This document shows positions 35,239 through 44,497 of a stretch of 64,000 nt of DNA, piece after piece. The stretch covers positions 186,001-250,000 of the forward strand of contig CAWEGI010000016.1 in the NCBI GenBank assembly GCA_963808815.1, in the 5' to 3' direction. The translations under genes were made by a program, and so were the position numbers. The first letter of the stretch is position 1. Each line of letters opens with the position of its first letter. Below the pieces are notes generated by a model. The model was given only the letters and a program-made list of their open reading frames with translations. It did not search any database and had not been told where the DNA came from. The DNA comes from DATBLE01 sp963808815. GTDB taxonomy: Bacteria > Actinomycetota > Thermoleophilia > Gaiellales > Gaiellaceae.

Positions 35239-36193
35239 CCTCACTCTCGACGACGTCCTCCGCGCGCGCGATCGCACGGCCGGGCGCCTGGTGCGCACGC
35301 CGACGCTGAGCTCGCGCGCGCTGTCCGAGCGCACCGGCGCTAGCGTCCACCTCAAGGCCGAGCTCTTCCAGCGCACCGGCTCGTTCAAGCCGCGAGGCGT
35401 GGTGGCGAAGGTCGAGTCGCTCACGCCGGGCGAGCGGAAGCGGGGCGTGGTCACCTGGTCGGCGGGAAACGCGGCGCAGGCGGTCGCGTGGGCGGCCTCT
35501 GCCGCAGGCGTCGGCTGCCGCGTCTTCATGTGGCGCACGGCCAGCCCGCTGAAGGTCGCCGCGACGCGCGGCTACGGTGCCGAGGTCGACCTGGAGGCCG
35601 AGAACGCCTCGGAGTCGTATGAGCGCCTGCTAGCGCACGTCGAGCGGACGGGCGCCGTCTTCGTCCACCCCTTCGACGACCCCGTCCTGCACGCGGGGCA
35701 CGGGTCGGTTGGGCTGGAGGTGCTCGAGGACGTCCCGGATGTCACCGCCGTCCTCGTCCCGATCGCCGGTGGGGGCCTGATCTCCGGGGTCGCCGTGGCC
35801 GTCAAGGGCCTCCGACCGGAAGCGCGCGTGATCGGAGTCGAACCCGAGGGCGCGGCCACGATGACCGCTGCCCTGGCTGCCGGCGAGGTGGTGGAGATCG
35901 CGCCGAAGTCCGTCGCCGACGGCCTGGCCGCGCCTTTCGTCGGCGAGGGCACGCTGGCCGTCTGCCGTGAGCTCGTCGACGAGGTCGTGGTCGTGCGCGA
36001 CGCCGAGATCGAGGAGGCCTTCCGGCTCCTCTACACCCGCGCCAAGCTCGCCTGCGAGCCTGCCGGCGCGGCTGCGACGGCGGCGCTTCTAGCCGGGAAA
36101 GTCGCGCTCGAGCCGGGCGCGCACGTGGTCACCGTCGTCTCGGGTGGCAACGTGGCCCCCGAAACGGCCTCTGCTATCCTGGCTTCGCGATGA
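35231..36193 (+). CDS. threonine ammonia-lyase-like PLP enzyme
   Basis: The enzyme deaminates threonine or serine. The PLP lysine is in QRTGSFKPRGVVAK. TWSAGNAAQAVAWAA, VPIAGGGLISGVAV and TVVSGGNVAPE complete the fold II pattern. The conserved N-terminus TLDDVLRARDRTAGRLVRTP is encoded upstream of the first GTG (35291), and the only start-like codon covering it is CTG 35231, overlapping the upstream stop. I place the start there, giving 320 residues without a regulatory ACT domain. Threonine/serine racemase is the alternative. Confidence 0.84.
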   Translation: MPDLTLDDVLRARDRTAGRLVRTPTLSSRALSERTGASVHLKAELFQRTGSFKPRGVVAKVESLTPGERKRGVVTWSAGNAAQAVAWAASAAGVGCRVFMWRTASPLKVAATRGYGAEVDLEAENASESYERLLAHVERTGAVFVHPFDDPVLHAGHGSVGLEVLEDVPDVTAVLVPIAGGGLISGVAVAVKGLRPEARVIGVEPEGAATMTAALAAGEVVEIAPKSVADGLAAPFVGEGTLAVCRELVDEVVVVRDAEIEEAFRLLYTRAKLACEPAGAAATAALLAGKVALEPGAHVVTVVSGGNVAPETASAILASR

Positions 36194-36408
36194 AGGCTGG
36201 CATCCATCCGGACTATGTGCTCGCGACCGTGCACTGCGCGTGTGGGAACACGTTCCAGACGCGCTCGACGAAGTCCGAGCTGCACGTCGAGATCTGCTCG
36301 GCCTGCCATCCCTTCTATACCGGCAAGCAGAAGCTCGTCGACACCGGCGGCCGCGTGGAGCGCTTCCAGCGCAAGCTGGAAAAGGCCGCCGCCTCCAAGA
36401 AAAGCTAG
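36190..36408 (+). CDS. rpmE: 50S ribosomal protein L31 (zinc form)
   Basis: The 72-residue protein begins MKAGIHPDYVLATVHCACGNTF. The four zinc cysteines are Cys16, Cys18, Cys36 and Cys39, so this is the C+ type used under zinc sufficiency. The ending KQKLVDTGGRVERFQRKL is standard. Its ATG overlaps the stop of the preceding enzyme gene, an unusual neighbour for a ribosomal protein. DUF1385 follows after 6 bases. Confidence 0.97.
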   Translation: MKAGIHPDYVLATVHCACGNTFQTRSTKSELHVEICSACHPFYTGKQKLVDTGGRVERFQRKLEKAAASKKS

Positions 36409-36414
36409 GTCGGC

Positions 36415-37341
36415 ATGAGTACCGCGATCGGCGGGCAGGCCGTCCTCGAGGGCGTGATGATGCGCTCGCCGTCGTCATGGGCGGTGGCCGTCCGCAAGCC
36501 CGACGGGAAGATCGCCCAGGTCGTCAACGAGATCGCGTCGCCGATGGCCAAGCGGCGCATCTGGCGGCTGCCCGTCATCCGCGGCGTGATCGCGCTCGGC
36601 GAGTCGCTGGCGATCGGCTTCCGCGCCCTCGCGATCAGCGCGAACTACGCGGCTCAGGAGGAGACCAAGGAGGGCGAGGAGGAGAAGGAGATCATCACGG
36701 AGCTCTCGCGGGGGCAGCTGATCTTCGCCTTCGCGATCGCGATCGGCTTCGCGGTGTTGCTCTTCAAGGTCTCGCCGGCGCTGATCACGAACTGGCTGCC
36801 GGTGCACGGGACGAGCGGCTTCGTCGTCGTCGAGGGCGCGATCAGGGTCACCCTCTTCATCGGCTACCTGGCGTTGATCTCGCTGCTCCCTGACCTACGG
36901 CGCGTCTTCCAGTACCACGCGGCCGAGCACAAGGCGATCAACTGCTACGAGGCCGGCGACGAGCTGACGCCGGAGAACGTCCAGCGGCACAGCCTCATCC
37001 ACGTCCGCTGCGGGACCGCCTTCCTGCTCTGGGTGATGGTGCTCGCGATCTTCGTCTTCGCCTTCTTCGGCCACCCGGTCTGGTACTGGCTGATCGGCAC
37101 GCGGATCCTGCTGCTGCCCGTGATCGCCGGCCTCGCCTACGAGCTGATCCGTTTCGCCGGCAAGCACGCAAACAACCGTGTGGTGCGCTGGCTGCTTGCG
37201 CCCGGGCTCTGGCTCCAGCGTCTGACCACGCGTCAGCCGAGCCTCGACCAGCTCGAGGTGTCGATCCAGGCGCTCCAGCAGGTGCTGGACCGCGAGCGCG
37301 CCGCCGCTCCCGGCGCGCAGCGGGTCGAAGTAATGGCCTAA
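36415..37341 (+). CDS. DUF1385 (YqhQ-like) membrane protein
   Basis: The 308-residue protein starts with the family hallmark IGGQAVLEGVMMRSP. It has four to five membrane helices (about 58-75, 103-125, 135-155, 200-222, 225-245). QYHAAEHKAINCYEAGDELTPENVQ contains a possible metal-binding His/Glu group. The family is frequently placed between rpmE and prfA in Gram-positive bacteria; its function is unknown. Confidence 0.9.
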   Translation: MSTAIGGQAVLEGVMMRSPSSWAVAVRKPDGKIAQVVNEIASPMAKRRIWRLPVIRGVIALGESLAIGFRALAISANYAAQEETKEGEEEKEIITELSRGQLIFAFAIAIGFAVLLFKVSPALITNWLPVHGTSGFVVVEGAIRVTLFIGYLALISLLPDLRRVFQYHAAEHKAINCYEAGDELTPENVQRHSLIHVRCGTAFLLWVMVLAIFVFAFFGHPVWYWLIGTRILLLPVIAGLAYELIRFAGKHANNRVVRWLLAPGLWLQRLTTRQPSLDQLEVSIQALQQVLDRERAAAPGAQRVEVMA

Positions 37342-37490
37342 CGGCGTCTTTCTCCCGGCGGGAGTCTTCGAGACTCGGCTCAGGGAGAACGCGCCGATGG
37401 AACGGCAGGCAGTCCGAGGTCTTCGGCCGCAGGCCCGGCCTCCTCTGCCTCGATAGAGTCAGCGGCCCAGTCCCGAAACGAGGAGGAGCG

Positions 37491-37928
37491 ATGGCGGTCG
37501 ACCGGCATGCTGAGGTGACGTGGAACGGCGGGCTGATGGACGGGTCGGGCCGGATCGACTCGACGGGCAGCGGCGCCTTCTCGGGGCTCGACGTGACCTG
37601 GGCGTCGCGCTCGGAGCCCGACGAGTCTGGCCGGACGAGCCCGGAGGAGCTGATCGCGGCCGCACACGCCACGTGTTTCTCGATGGCGCTCTCCTTCGGG
37701 CTCGCCAACGCGGGCACTCCGCCCGAGCAGCTGAACACATCAGCGACGGTGAGCTTCCAGCCCGGCGAGGGCATCACGAAGATCGCGCTGGCTGTCGAGG
37801 GCCGCGTCCCCGGCCTCGACGAGGACGGGTTCAAGGCGGCGGCCGAGGGCGCGAAGGCGAACTGCCCGGTCTCGAAGGCGCTGACCGGCGTCCCCGAGAT
37901 CACGCTCGACGCGCGCCTGCAGACCTAG
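37491..37928 (+). CDS. OsmC-family peroxiredoxin
   Basis: OsmC/Ohr proteins reduce organic hydroperoxides. The 145-residue protein has the two catalytic cysteines, Cys62 (AAAHATCFSMALS) and Cys125 (KANCPVSKALTG), and the usual NGGLMDGSGRI opening. Cys62 in the TCFSMALSF context suggests the OsmC branch. A ribosome site GAGGAGG lies 4-10 bases before the ATG and a TAGAGT box about 30 bases further up, so this gene has a normal leader. Confidence 0.92.
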   Translation: MAVDRHAEVTWNGGLMDGSGRIDSTGSGAFSGLDVTWASRSEPDESGRTSPEELIAAAHATCFSMALSFGLANAGTPPEQLNTSATVSFQPGEGITKIALAVEGRVPGLDEDGFKAAAEGAKANCPVSKALTGVPEITLDARLQT

Positions 37929-38005
37929 CGGATCTGCGACGGTCACGCAGGCTTCCCCGCTGTAGGGTGGGCGAAGGCCAGCGTGCCTCAACAGAAGGAG
38001 ACACC

Positions 38006-38688
38006 GTGCAGCCCCCGGACCACCGTAGGCGGTCTCTTCTCCACCCAGGCCGCGGTGCTCCTCTCCGTCGTCCTTTGGTCCTGCTCGTCGGCCTCGTCGC
38101 TCTGCTCGCCGGGGCGACTGCGCTCGCGCTTCCCTCGGACGGGGCGACCGCCGACTCGTCGCGGACTGCAGGCGGTTCACCGCTGGTCATCAAGCCTCCG
38201 GTGGCCCCGAAGTTTCCAGGTGTCAAGTCGACCCAGTACGACAGCCCGGTCACATGGATGTGGCGATGCAAGGCGACTCGGACACGTCACCTCTGAACGT
38301 CACCGTCCGCTGGGAAGTCGACCCGCGGCCGCTGCCCGCGTACTCGAAAGGCGGGAGCGCTCCGTTCAGGTTCACCTCGCGAGCGAAGTCCTTCATCGTC
38401 AGGCTCGCTACTCCCTGCGAAGTCCACAAGCAGGTCAGACTCCAGAAGGCACTGCCGCAGACCGCGAGGCTGAAGGTGCGGGCAAGCGGCAACGTGCCGG
38501 CCGGTGACGGTTTCCTGCTCATGACGCTCAGGGGAGGGTTCCGCAACCCCCAGGGCAACGCGGCACCGTTCCACCTGGGCGTCACGATCGAGCAGGGCTC
38601 GCGAACACTCCTCGCCGCCCGCCTCTGCTCATGGAACCAGACGGGCTTCGTCCTTGCCGCGGGCACGGGGGTGAGCTGCTGGTGGTAA
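38006..38688 (+). CDS. exported protein, unknown, with a probable frameshift
   Basis: An AAGGAG site 5 bases before GTG 38006 opens a frame with a basic start and a membrane/signal segment (LVLLVGLVALLAGATALAL). It reaches FPGVKSTQYDSPVTW and then runs out near 38296. The second frame (from about 38254) continues with DVAMQGDSDTSPLNVTVRWEV, an immunoglobulin-like beta domain ending FVLAAGTGVSCWW. Since the second part lacks any signal or ribosome site, I join them; the shift is at 38245-38260 and corresponds to one missing base. Function is unknown. Confidence 0.6.
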
Positions 38689-38699
38689 CCCGCCGGCAG

Positions 38700-38718
38700 A
38701 TCCCCCGGCCTCGGGGGT
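38700..38718 (+). terminator. short GC hairpin, possible terminator
   Basis: CCCCCG pairs with CGGGGG around GCCT, 12 bases after the stop of the exported protein gene. No T-run follows, so it is only a weak candidate. Confidence 0.35.
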
Positions 38719-38834
38719 CGAAGAACTGCAGGCGCTGGGTGCCGACGGCGACTTCTAGGCGCTCGAGTAGGCCGCGACCGGCCTGGGAGACCGGGGCGGT
38801 TCGGTTCCGTGGCGCCCCCGTCTACCCTTAGCGC

Positions 38835-39875
38835 ATGGCCGGCATCGCGGATCTCGTCGATGATCTGGACCGCTCCTTTCGCGAGACGCAGGAGCGGATG
38901 TCGGACCCTGCCGTCTACAACGACCACCGCGAGGCGGCGGAGGTGGGTCGCAGGCTGAAGGAGCTCGAGGGGCCGCACCGGCTCGCGGTCGAGTGGCGCG
39001 CGGCCAGCACCGACCTCGAGGACGCCCGCGCCGACGGCGACCTCAAGGAGCTCGTCCCCGAGCTCGAGCAGCGCGTGAGCGAGCTCGAGGAGGAGCTCAA
39101 GCTGGCGCTCGTCGAGACCGACCCGGCCGATCGCAAGGACGTGATCGTCGAGATCCGGCAAGGGGTCGGCGGCGACGAAGCGGCGCTCTGGGCGGGCGAC
39201 CTCCATCGGATGCTGACCCGGTACGCAGAGCGGCGCGGGTTCAGGCCGGAAGAGCTCTCGGCCAGCCCGAACGACGGCGGGGGCTTCAAGGAGCTCGTGT
39301 TCGCGGTCAAGGGCGACGGCGCGTACTCCGTGTTCAAGTACGAGGCCGGCACCCATCGCGTGCAGCGTGTCCCCGAGACGGAGTCCCAGGGCCGGATCCA
39401 CACCTCGACCGCCACCGTCGCGGTCATGCCCGAGGCCGAGGAGGTCGAGGTCGAGATCGACGCAAATGATCTGAAAATCGATGTCTATCGGTCGACAGGT
39501 CCCGGCGGCCAGAGCGTCAACACCACCGACTCCGCGGTGCGGATCACGCACCTGCCCACCGGCCTGGTGGTGGCGATGCAGGACGAGAAGTCGCAGCTCC
39601 AGAACAAGCAGAAGGCGATGCGGGTGCTACGCGCTCGGCTCTACGAGCAGGAGCGTGAGCGGCAGCAGGCGGAGCTGGCCGCCACCCGCCGCTCGCAGAT
39701 CGGCGGCGGCGAGCGCGCCGAGAAGATCCGCACCTACAACTTCCCCGAGAATCGGCTCACCGACCACCGGATCAAGCTGACCGTGCACCAGCTCGACCGG
39801 ATCCTGCAAGGCGAGCTGGACGAGTTCACCGAGGCGCTCGTCGCCGAGGACCGACGCCGCGCGCTCGAGGCGTGA
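38835..39875 (+). CDS. prfA: peptide chain release factor 1
   Basis: RF1 ends translation at UAA and UAG. The 346-residue protein has the GGQ motif (224-226, TGPGGQSVNTTDSAV) and the codon-reading PxT motif Pro180-Glu-Thr182 (RVPETESQGRIHTS). TACCCT (38823-38828) with TTCGGT 17 bp upstream places the transcription start on the ATG, so the message may be leaderless. Its stop overlaps the GTG of prmC (GTGA), whose product methylates the GGQ glutamine. Confidence 0.97.
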   Translation: MAGIADLVDDLDRSFRETQERMSDPAVYNDHREAAEVGRRLKELEGPHRLAVEWRAASTDLEDARADGDLKELVPELEQRVSELEEELKLALVETDPADRKDVIVEIRQGVGGDEAALWAGDLHRMLTRYAERRGFRPEELSASPNDGGGFKELVFAVKGDGAYSVFKYEAGTHRVQRVPETESQGRIHTSTATVAVMPEAEEVEVEIDANDLKIDVYRSTGPGGQSVNTTDSAVRITHLPTGLVVAMQDEKSQLQNKQKAMRVLRARLYEQERERQQAELAATRRSQIGGGERAEKIRTYNFPENRLTDHRIKLTVHQLDRILQGELDEFTEALVAEDRRRALEA

Positions 39876-40783
39876 GAGACGAAGCCGAGCGCAAAGCCGA
39901 CAGTGAAGCTGTCGAGGTTGGCGCAAGGCGATGTCGTGATGCCGAAGGCGTCACCGTTGCGGAGGCGCTCGCGGGCGCCGAGCGCCGGCTGGCCGCTGCC
40001 GGCGTGGCCTCGCCGCGTGTGGACGCCGAACTGCTCGTCGGCAACGCGCTCGGAACAACCCGCACGGCGCTCTACGCCGACTCCGGGCGTGAGCTCTCGG
40101 CCCAGGAGTCGGCCGGGCTCGAGCGCCGGGTCGCGCGGCGCGAGGCGCGGGAGCCGCTCGCGTACGTACTCGGCGAATGGGGTTTCCGCCGCCTGACGCT
40201 GAAGGTCGACCGGCGCGTGCTCGTCCCGCGTCCCGAAACGGAGGTGGTGGTCGAGCGGTGCCTCGAGCTCCTGCGCGGGCTCGACCGGCCGGCGGTGCTC
40301 GACGTCGGCACCGGCTCGGGCGCGATCGCGCTTGCAATCGCCGACGAGCACCCTGGCGCGCGTGTCACCGCGATCGACGTCTCGGTCGGTGCCCTGGAGG
40401 TCGCGCGCGAGAACGCTCGAACCGCTGAGCTGAGGGTCGCCTTCGCCGAGCAGGACGTCCACGACGGTCTCGAAGGCGCTTATGACCTCGTCGTCTCGAA
40501 CCCACCGTACGTCACCGCCGAGGAGATCGAGACGCTCGAGCCCGAGGTGCGTGACTGGGAGCCGCGGATCGCCACGGTCGGCGAGGAGCACACGGAGGCG
40601 ATCGCGACGGCGTCCGCGCGGGTGCTCCTCCCAGCCGGCCACCTGGTGCTCGAGGTCGCCGACGGCCGGGCTGCGGAGGTCTCGGAGGTACTGCGCCGGC
40701 TCGGCTACGACAACGTGCGCAGTGGCGAGGACCTCGCCGGCCGCGACCGCGTCGTCGAGGGACGATGGTCGAGCGCGCGGTAG
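39872..40783 (+). CDS. prmC: release factor glutamine methyltransferase
   Basis: PrmC methylates the GGQ glutamine of release factors. The protein has VLDVGTGSGAIALAIADE (SAM site), the NPPY motif at 210-213 (VVSNPPYVTAEEI) and the substrate-binding N-terminal domain (SPRVDAELLVGNALGTTRTAL, REPLAYVLGEWGF). At 303 residues it has about 25 extra N-terminal residues when read from the GTG overlapping prfA. The true start may be a little downstream, but none is better supported. Confidence 0.95.
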   Translation: MRDEAERKADSEAVEVGARRCRDAEGVTVAEALAGAERRLAAAGVASPRVDAELLVGNALGTTRTALYADSGRELSAQESAGLERRVARREAREPLAYVLGEWGFRRLTLKVDRRVLVPRPETEVVVERCLELLRGLDRPAVLDVGTGSGAIALAIADEHPGARVTAIDVSVGALEVARENARTAELRVAFAEQDVHDGLEGAYDLVVSNPPYVTAEEIETLEPEVRDWEPRIATVGEEHTEAIATASARVLLPAGHLVLEVADGRAAEVSEVLRRLGYDNVRSGEDLAGRDRVVEGRWSSAR

Positions 40784-41334
40784 CGGCGCTGCACGCGGGC
40801 GAGACGGTGATTCTGCCGACCGACACGGTCTATGGGCTCTGCGCCGCGCCCGAGCGGGCCGCCCGACTGGCCGAGCTGAAGGGACGGCCGGCGTCGACCC
40901 CGGTCACGCTGCTCTGCGCTGACGTCGAACGGCTGCTCGAGCTCGTGCCCGAGGCGGCGGCGTACGAGGCGGCGTTGCCCGGGCCGTACACCCTCGTCCT
41001 CCCGAATCCGGCGGAGCGGTTCCCCGAGCTTGGCGGCGGCGGGACGATCGGTGTGCGCGTGCCCGTGCTCCCGGGCGCCGCCGCGGCCATCGTCGCACAG
41101 GTCGGCGCGGTGGCGGCGACGAGCGCCAATCACCACCACGGGGCGGATCCGCGTCGCCTCGAGGACGTCCCCGCCGAGCTGCGCGACGCGTGTGCCGCCG
41201 TGGTGGACGGTGGCGAGCTGCCGGGCATCGCCTCGACCGTGGTCGACCTGACCGGGCCGGAGCCCCGCGTCCTGCGCGAGGGGGCCGTTCCCGCGGCCGA
41301 GGCGCTGAGACGTCTCGGCTGGAAGGCCGAGTAG
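40765..41334 (+). CDS. tsaC: L-threonylcarbamoyladenylate synthase
   Basis: The enzyme makes threonylcarbamoyl-AMP for the t6A modification of tRNA. The 189-residue protein shows VILPTDTVYGLCA, LKGRPASTPVTLL (the KxR-type site), LPGPYTLVLP, GTIGVRVP and ATSANHHHG. Only the YrdC domain is present. Its start overlaps the end of prmC by 19 bases, the usual arrangement in Actinobacteria. Confidence 0.95.
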   Translation: MVERAVAALHAGETVILPTDTVYGLCAAPERAARLAELKGRPASTPVTLLCADVERLLELVPEAAAYEAALPGPYTLVLPNPAERFPELGGGGTIGVRVPVLPGAAAAIVAQVGAVAATSANHHHGADPRRLEDVPAELRDACAAVVDGGELPGIASTVVDLTGPEPRVLREGAVPAAEALRRLGWKAE

Positions 41335-41344
41335 GATCGGAGCG

Positions 41345-42655
41345 GTGCCCCGCTCCGTCGCCGCCCGCAAGAAGAAGGAGACCTTCGAGGACCTCCGCCG
41401 CGCGCGGCTCGCCGAGGTCGACCCCGCGATCGCGGAGCTGATCGGCGAGGAGCTCGAGCGCCAACGCGGGCAGATCGAGCTGATCGCCTCCGAGAACTTC
41501 ACCTGGCCGAGCGTGCTGGAGGCGGTCTCGAGCGTCCCCACCAACAAGTACGCCGAGGGCTACCCCGGCCGACGCTACTACGGCGGCTGCGAGGTCGTCG
41601 ACGAGATCGAGCAGCTGGCGATCGACCGGGCGAAGGAGCTGTTCGGCGCCGAGCACGCCAACGTCCAGCCGCATGCGGGTGCGCCGACGAACATGGCCGT
41701 CTACTCGGCCGTGCTCGAGCCCGGGGACACGATCCTTTCGCTGCGCCTCGACCACGGCGGCCATCTCACCCACGGCCTGAAGGTGAACTTCTCCGGCCGG
41801 CTCTACTCGATCGTCCACTACGGCGTCAGCCGCGAGACGATGAGAGTCGACTACGACGAGGTGCTCGCCCTGGCGAAGCAGCACCGGCCGAACCTGATCA
41901 TCTGCGGCGGATCCGCCTATCCGCGCACGGTCGAGGCCGACCGCTTCCGCGCGATCGCCGACGAGGTCGGTGCCTACCTGCTCTGCGACATGGCGCACTT
42001 CTCGGGGCTGGTCGCGGCGGGCCTGCATCCGAACCCGGTTCCGCACTGCGACTTCGTCTCGTCCACTACGCACAAGACGCTGTCCGGCCCGCGCTCCGGC
42101 TTCGTCCTCTGCCGCGAGGAGCACGCACAGGCGCTCGACCGGGCCGTGTTCCCGGGGATGCAGGGCGGTCCGATGGAGCACGTGATCGCGGCGAAGGCGA
42201 CCTGCTTCCGGATCGCAGGCACGCCCGCCTTCCGCGAGTACCAGACGCAGGTGCGCGCGAATGCCGACGCGCTGGCCGACGAGCTCCAGGCGGGCGGGCT
42301 CGACGTCCTCACCGGGGGCACCGACACGCATCTGCTCCAGGTCGACCTGCGGGCGTCCGAGTGGACGGGCAAGGACGCGGAGGAGCGGCTGGCCGACGTG
42401 AACATCACCGCCAACCGGAACACCGTTCCCTTCGACGAACGGCCGCCGACGGTCGCCTCCGGCGTGCGGATGGGCACGCCCGCCTGCACCATGCGCGGCT
42501 TCGACGAGGGCGACTTCCGCGAGGTCGGGCAGATCGTGGCCGCGGCCCTTCAGGACGACGCGGACGTCGAGGCGCTCTCGGAGCGGAGCGTCGCCCTGTG
42601 CGAACGGAATCCGCTCTATCCCGGCTTTCGCGGCTGGACCACATACGAGGACTGA
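41345..42655 (+). CDS. glyA: serine hydroxymethyltransferase
   Basis: GlyA interconverts serine and glycine with tetrahydrofolate. The 436-residue protein has IELIASENFTWPSVLEAVSS, NKYAEGYPGRRYYGGCEVVD, the PLP lysine Lys244 in SSTTHKTLSGPRSG, and DMAHFSGLVAAGLHPNP. The usual HSGxQAN segment reads HAGAPTNMAVY, a mild variation. The GTG at 41345 follows TAGGAT (41332-41337), so an internal leaderless start is possible. upp abuts its stop. Confidence 0.96.
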   Translation: MPRSVAARKKKETFEDLRRARLAEVDPAIAELIGEELERQRGQIELIASENFTWPSVLEAVSSVPTNKYAEGYPGRRYYGGCEVVDEIEQLAIDRAKELFGAEHANVQPHAGAPTNMAVYSAVLEPGDTILSLRLDHGGHLTHGLKVNFSGRLYSIVHYGVSRETMRVDYDEVLALAKQHRPNLIICGGSAYPRTVEADRFRAIADEVGAYLLCDMAHFSGLVAAGLHPNPVPHCDFVSSTTHKTLSGPRSGFVLCREEHAQALDRAVFPGMQGGPMEHVIAAKATCFRIAGTPAFREYQTQVRANADALADELQAGGLDVLTGGTDTHLLQVDLRASEWTGKDAEERLADVNITANRNTVPFDERPPTVASGVRMGTPACTMRGFDEGDFREVGQIVAAALQDDADVEALSERSVALCERNPLYPGFRGWTTYED

Positions 42656-43291
42656 GTGGGCGATCGGCGTCTCACCGTCGTCGCCCATCCGCTGGTCCAG
42701 CACAAGCTCTCGTACCTGCGCGACAGGGACACGCCCACCGTCCACTTCCGCAAGCTCGTCAACGAGGTGACCCTGCTGCTCACCTACGAGGCGACGAAGG
42801 ACTTCCCGACCGAGCCGTTCGAGATCGAGACGCCGCTCGAGCGGATGGAGGCGCAGCGGATCTCAGGCAAGAAGGTTGCCGTCTGCCCGGTCCTACGGGC
42901 CGGGGTCGGCATGCTCGAGGGGACGCTCTCGCTGATCTCGAGCGCCCGGGTCGGTTTCATCGGCATGTATCGCGACGAGGAGACGTTGGAGGCGATCCAG
43001 TACTACGTGAAGCTGCCGGAGGATCTCGGCGAGCGCGACGCGATCGTCCTCGACCCGATGCTGGCGACGGGCAACTCGAGCGTCGCGGCGATCGGCCAGG
43101 TGAAGGACGCCGGCGCACGCTCGGTGACGCTCGTGTGCCTGGTCGCCGCTCCGGAGGGGATCGAGAGGGTGCACTCGGTGTACCCGGACGTCCACATCGT
43201 CTGCGCCTCGCGGGACCGCGGCCTGAACGAGCACGGCTTCATCGTCCCGGGACTCGGCGACGCGGGAGACCGTCTGTACGGCACGAAGTAG
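42656..43291 (+). CDS. upp: uracil phosphoribosyltransferase
   Basis: Upp salvages uracil to UMP with PRPP. The 211-residue protein has HPLVQHKLSYLRDRDTPT, VCPVLRAGVGMLEG, the PRPP loop VLDPMLATGNSSVAAI and DRGLNEHGFIVPGLGDAGDRLYGT. The GTG start directly follows the glyA stop, so the two are co-transcribed. Both feed nucleotide and one-carbon supply. Confidence 0.97.
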   Translation: MGDRRLTVVAHPLVQHKLSYLRDRDTPTVHFRKLVNEVTLLLTYEATKDFPTEPFEIETPLERMEAQRISGKKVAVCPVLRAGVGMLEGTLSLISSARVGFIGMYRDEETLEAIQYYVKLPEDLGERDAIVLDPMLATGNSSVAAIGQVKDAGARSVTLVCLVAAPEGIERVHSVYPDVHIVCASRDRGLNEHGFIVPGLGDAGDRLYGTK

Positions 43292-43300
43292 TTTCGGGGC

Positions 43301-43316
43301 CTGACCCGGAGGTCAG
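43301..43316 (+). terminator. hairpin after upp
   Basis: CTGACC pairs with GGTCAG around CGGA, flanked by GGGGC and GCCC that can extend the stem. No T-run follows. It separates upp from wecA and may be another intergenic palindrome. Confidence 0.4.
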
Positions 43317-43361
43317 CCCTACGGGCCTCGCGCCGACTTCCGGAGTACCGTGTAGGCCGCC

Positions 43362-44489
43362 GTGACGCTGCACGAGCTTGGCGACCACCTCGAGGTGATC
43401 TACGGCGCTGCGCTGGCGTTTCTGATCGTGATTTTGCTGACGCCGGCGGTGGCGGGGATGGCGCGGCGGCTCGGCGCAGTCGACCAGCCAGACGAGCGGC
43501 GGGTCCACCGGATCCCGATCCCGCGCCTCGGCGGTCTTGCGCTCTTCTTCGGGATCATCGTGCCCTCGCTGGCGTTCCTCGACCTGAGCCGGTCGGTGCG
43601 GGGGCTCCTGCTCGGCGCGACGGTCGCGACCGCGGTCGGCGCGATCGACGACTTCCGCGGCCTGCGCTGGTGGGAGAAGCTCGGCGGACAGGTCGTCGCC
43701 GCCTCGATTCCGCCGATCTTCGGCGTCTGGATCGACCACTTCACGTTCCCGTTCCTCGGCGTCTACGACCTCTCGCCGTGGGTGGGCGGCCCGTTGACCG
43801 TGCTCTGGATCGTCGCCGTGATGAACATGGTCAACTTCCTCGACGGTCTGGACGGGCTCGCGGCGGGAGTCTGCGCAATCGCCGCGCTCGCCTTCACCGC
43901 GATCGAGCTCTCGCTCGGCAAGCCGACGGCGGCCGCCTTTACCGCCATCGTCTTCGGAGCCACACTCGGCTTCCTGCGCCACAACTTCTTCCCGGCCCGC
44001 ATCTTCATGGGCGACTCGGGCGCGATGCTGCTCGGCTTCTCGCTCGCCGCCGTCTCGGTCGAGGGACTGCTGAAGACCGCGGCCACCGTCGCCCTGTTCT
44101 TCCCGCTGCTCGTGCTCGCCGTGCCGATCCTCGACACCGGCTTCGTCGTCGCCCGGCGGCTCAAGTACCGAATGCCGATCACGGCTCCCGACAAGACGCA
44201 TCTGCACCACCGCTTCGTCAACATCGGCTTCTCGCAGCCGCGGGCGGTCGCCTACATCTACTTCTGGGTCGCGACCCTGGCCGTGGCCGCGCTCGGCACC
44301 CGCTACATCCCGTTCCGCGAGGACGGCGCTTGGCACCTGTGGCCGACGGTCGGCGCCGCTGCGCTCGGCCTGCTCGCGGTGGCCGCGTCGGTTTACATGG
44401 TCTACCTGCTCGAGATCGTCAAGTTGGCGAACCCGCGCATCCGGCGTCGCCGCCGGGAGGAGGCGGAGCGGGAGCGCCGCTCCGCCTAG
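43362..44489 (+). CDS. wecA: undecaprenyl-phosphate N-acetylglucosaminyl 1-phosphate transferase (WecA/MraY family)
   Basis: The enzyme loads a sugar phosphate on undecaprenyl phosphate at the membrane. The 375-residue protein has about eleven helices. Catalytic motifs are AIDDFRGLRWW, NMVNFLDGLDGLAAG, RIFMGDSGAMLLGF and the loop DKTHLHHRFVNIGFSQ. The HLHH motif and the PDERRVHRIPIPRLGG start fit WecA/TagO more than MraY. The highly charged C-terminus (RRRRREEAERERR) is cytoplasmic. In Actinobacteria it lies just before the atp genes, as here, apart from inserted genes. Confidence 0.92.
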   Translation: MTLHELGDHLEVIYGAALAFLIVILLTPAVAGMARRLGAVDQPDERRVHRIPIPRLGGLALFFGIIVPSLAFLDLSRSVRGLLLGATVATAVGAIDDFRGLRWWEKLGGQVVAASIPPIFGVWIDHFTFPFLGVYDLSPWVGGPLTVLWIVAVMNMVNFLDGLDGLAAGVCAIAALAFTAIELSLGKPTAAAFTAIVFGATLGFLRHNFFPARIFMGDSGAMLLGFSLAAVSVEGLLKTAATVALFFPLLVLAVPILDTGFVVARRLKYRMPITAPDKTHLHHRFVNIGFSQPRAVAYIYFWVATLAVAALGTRYIPFREDGAWHLWPTVGAAALGLLAVAASVYMVYLLEIVKLANPRIRRRRREEAERERRSA

Positions 44490-44497
44490 TCCCGCCG

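Noticed and set aside
38254..38688. Separate cytoplasmic protein starting at ATG 38254
   Set aside because: There is no ribosome site, and the preceding frame supplies a good ribosome site, signal segment and N-terminal part ending at the same point, so a frameshift is more likely.
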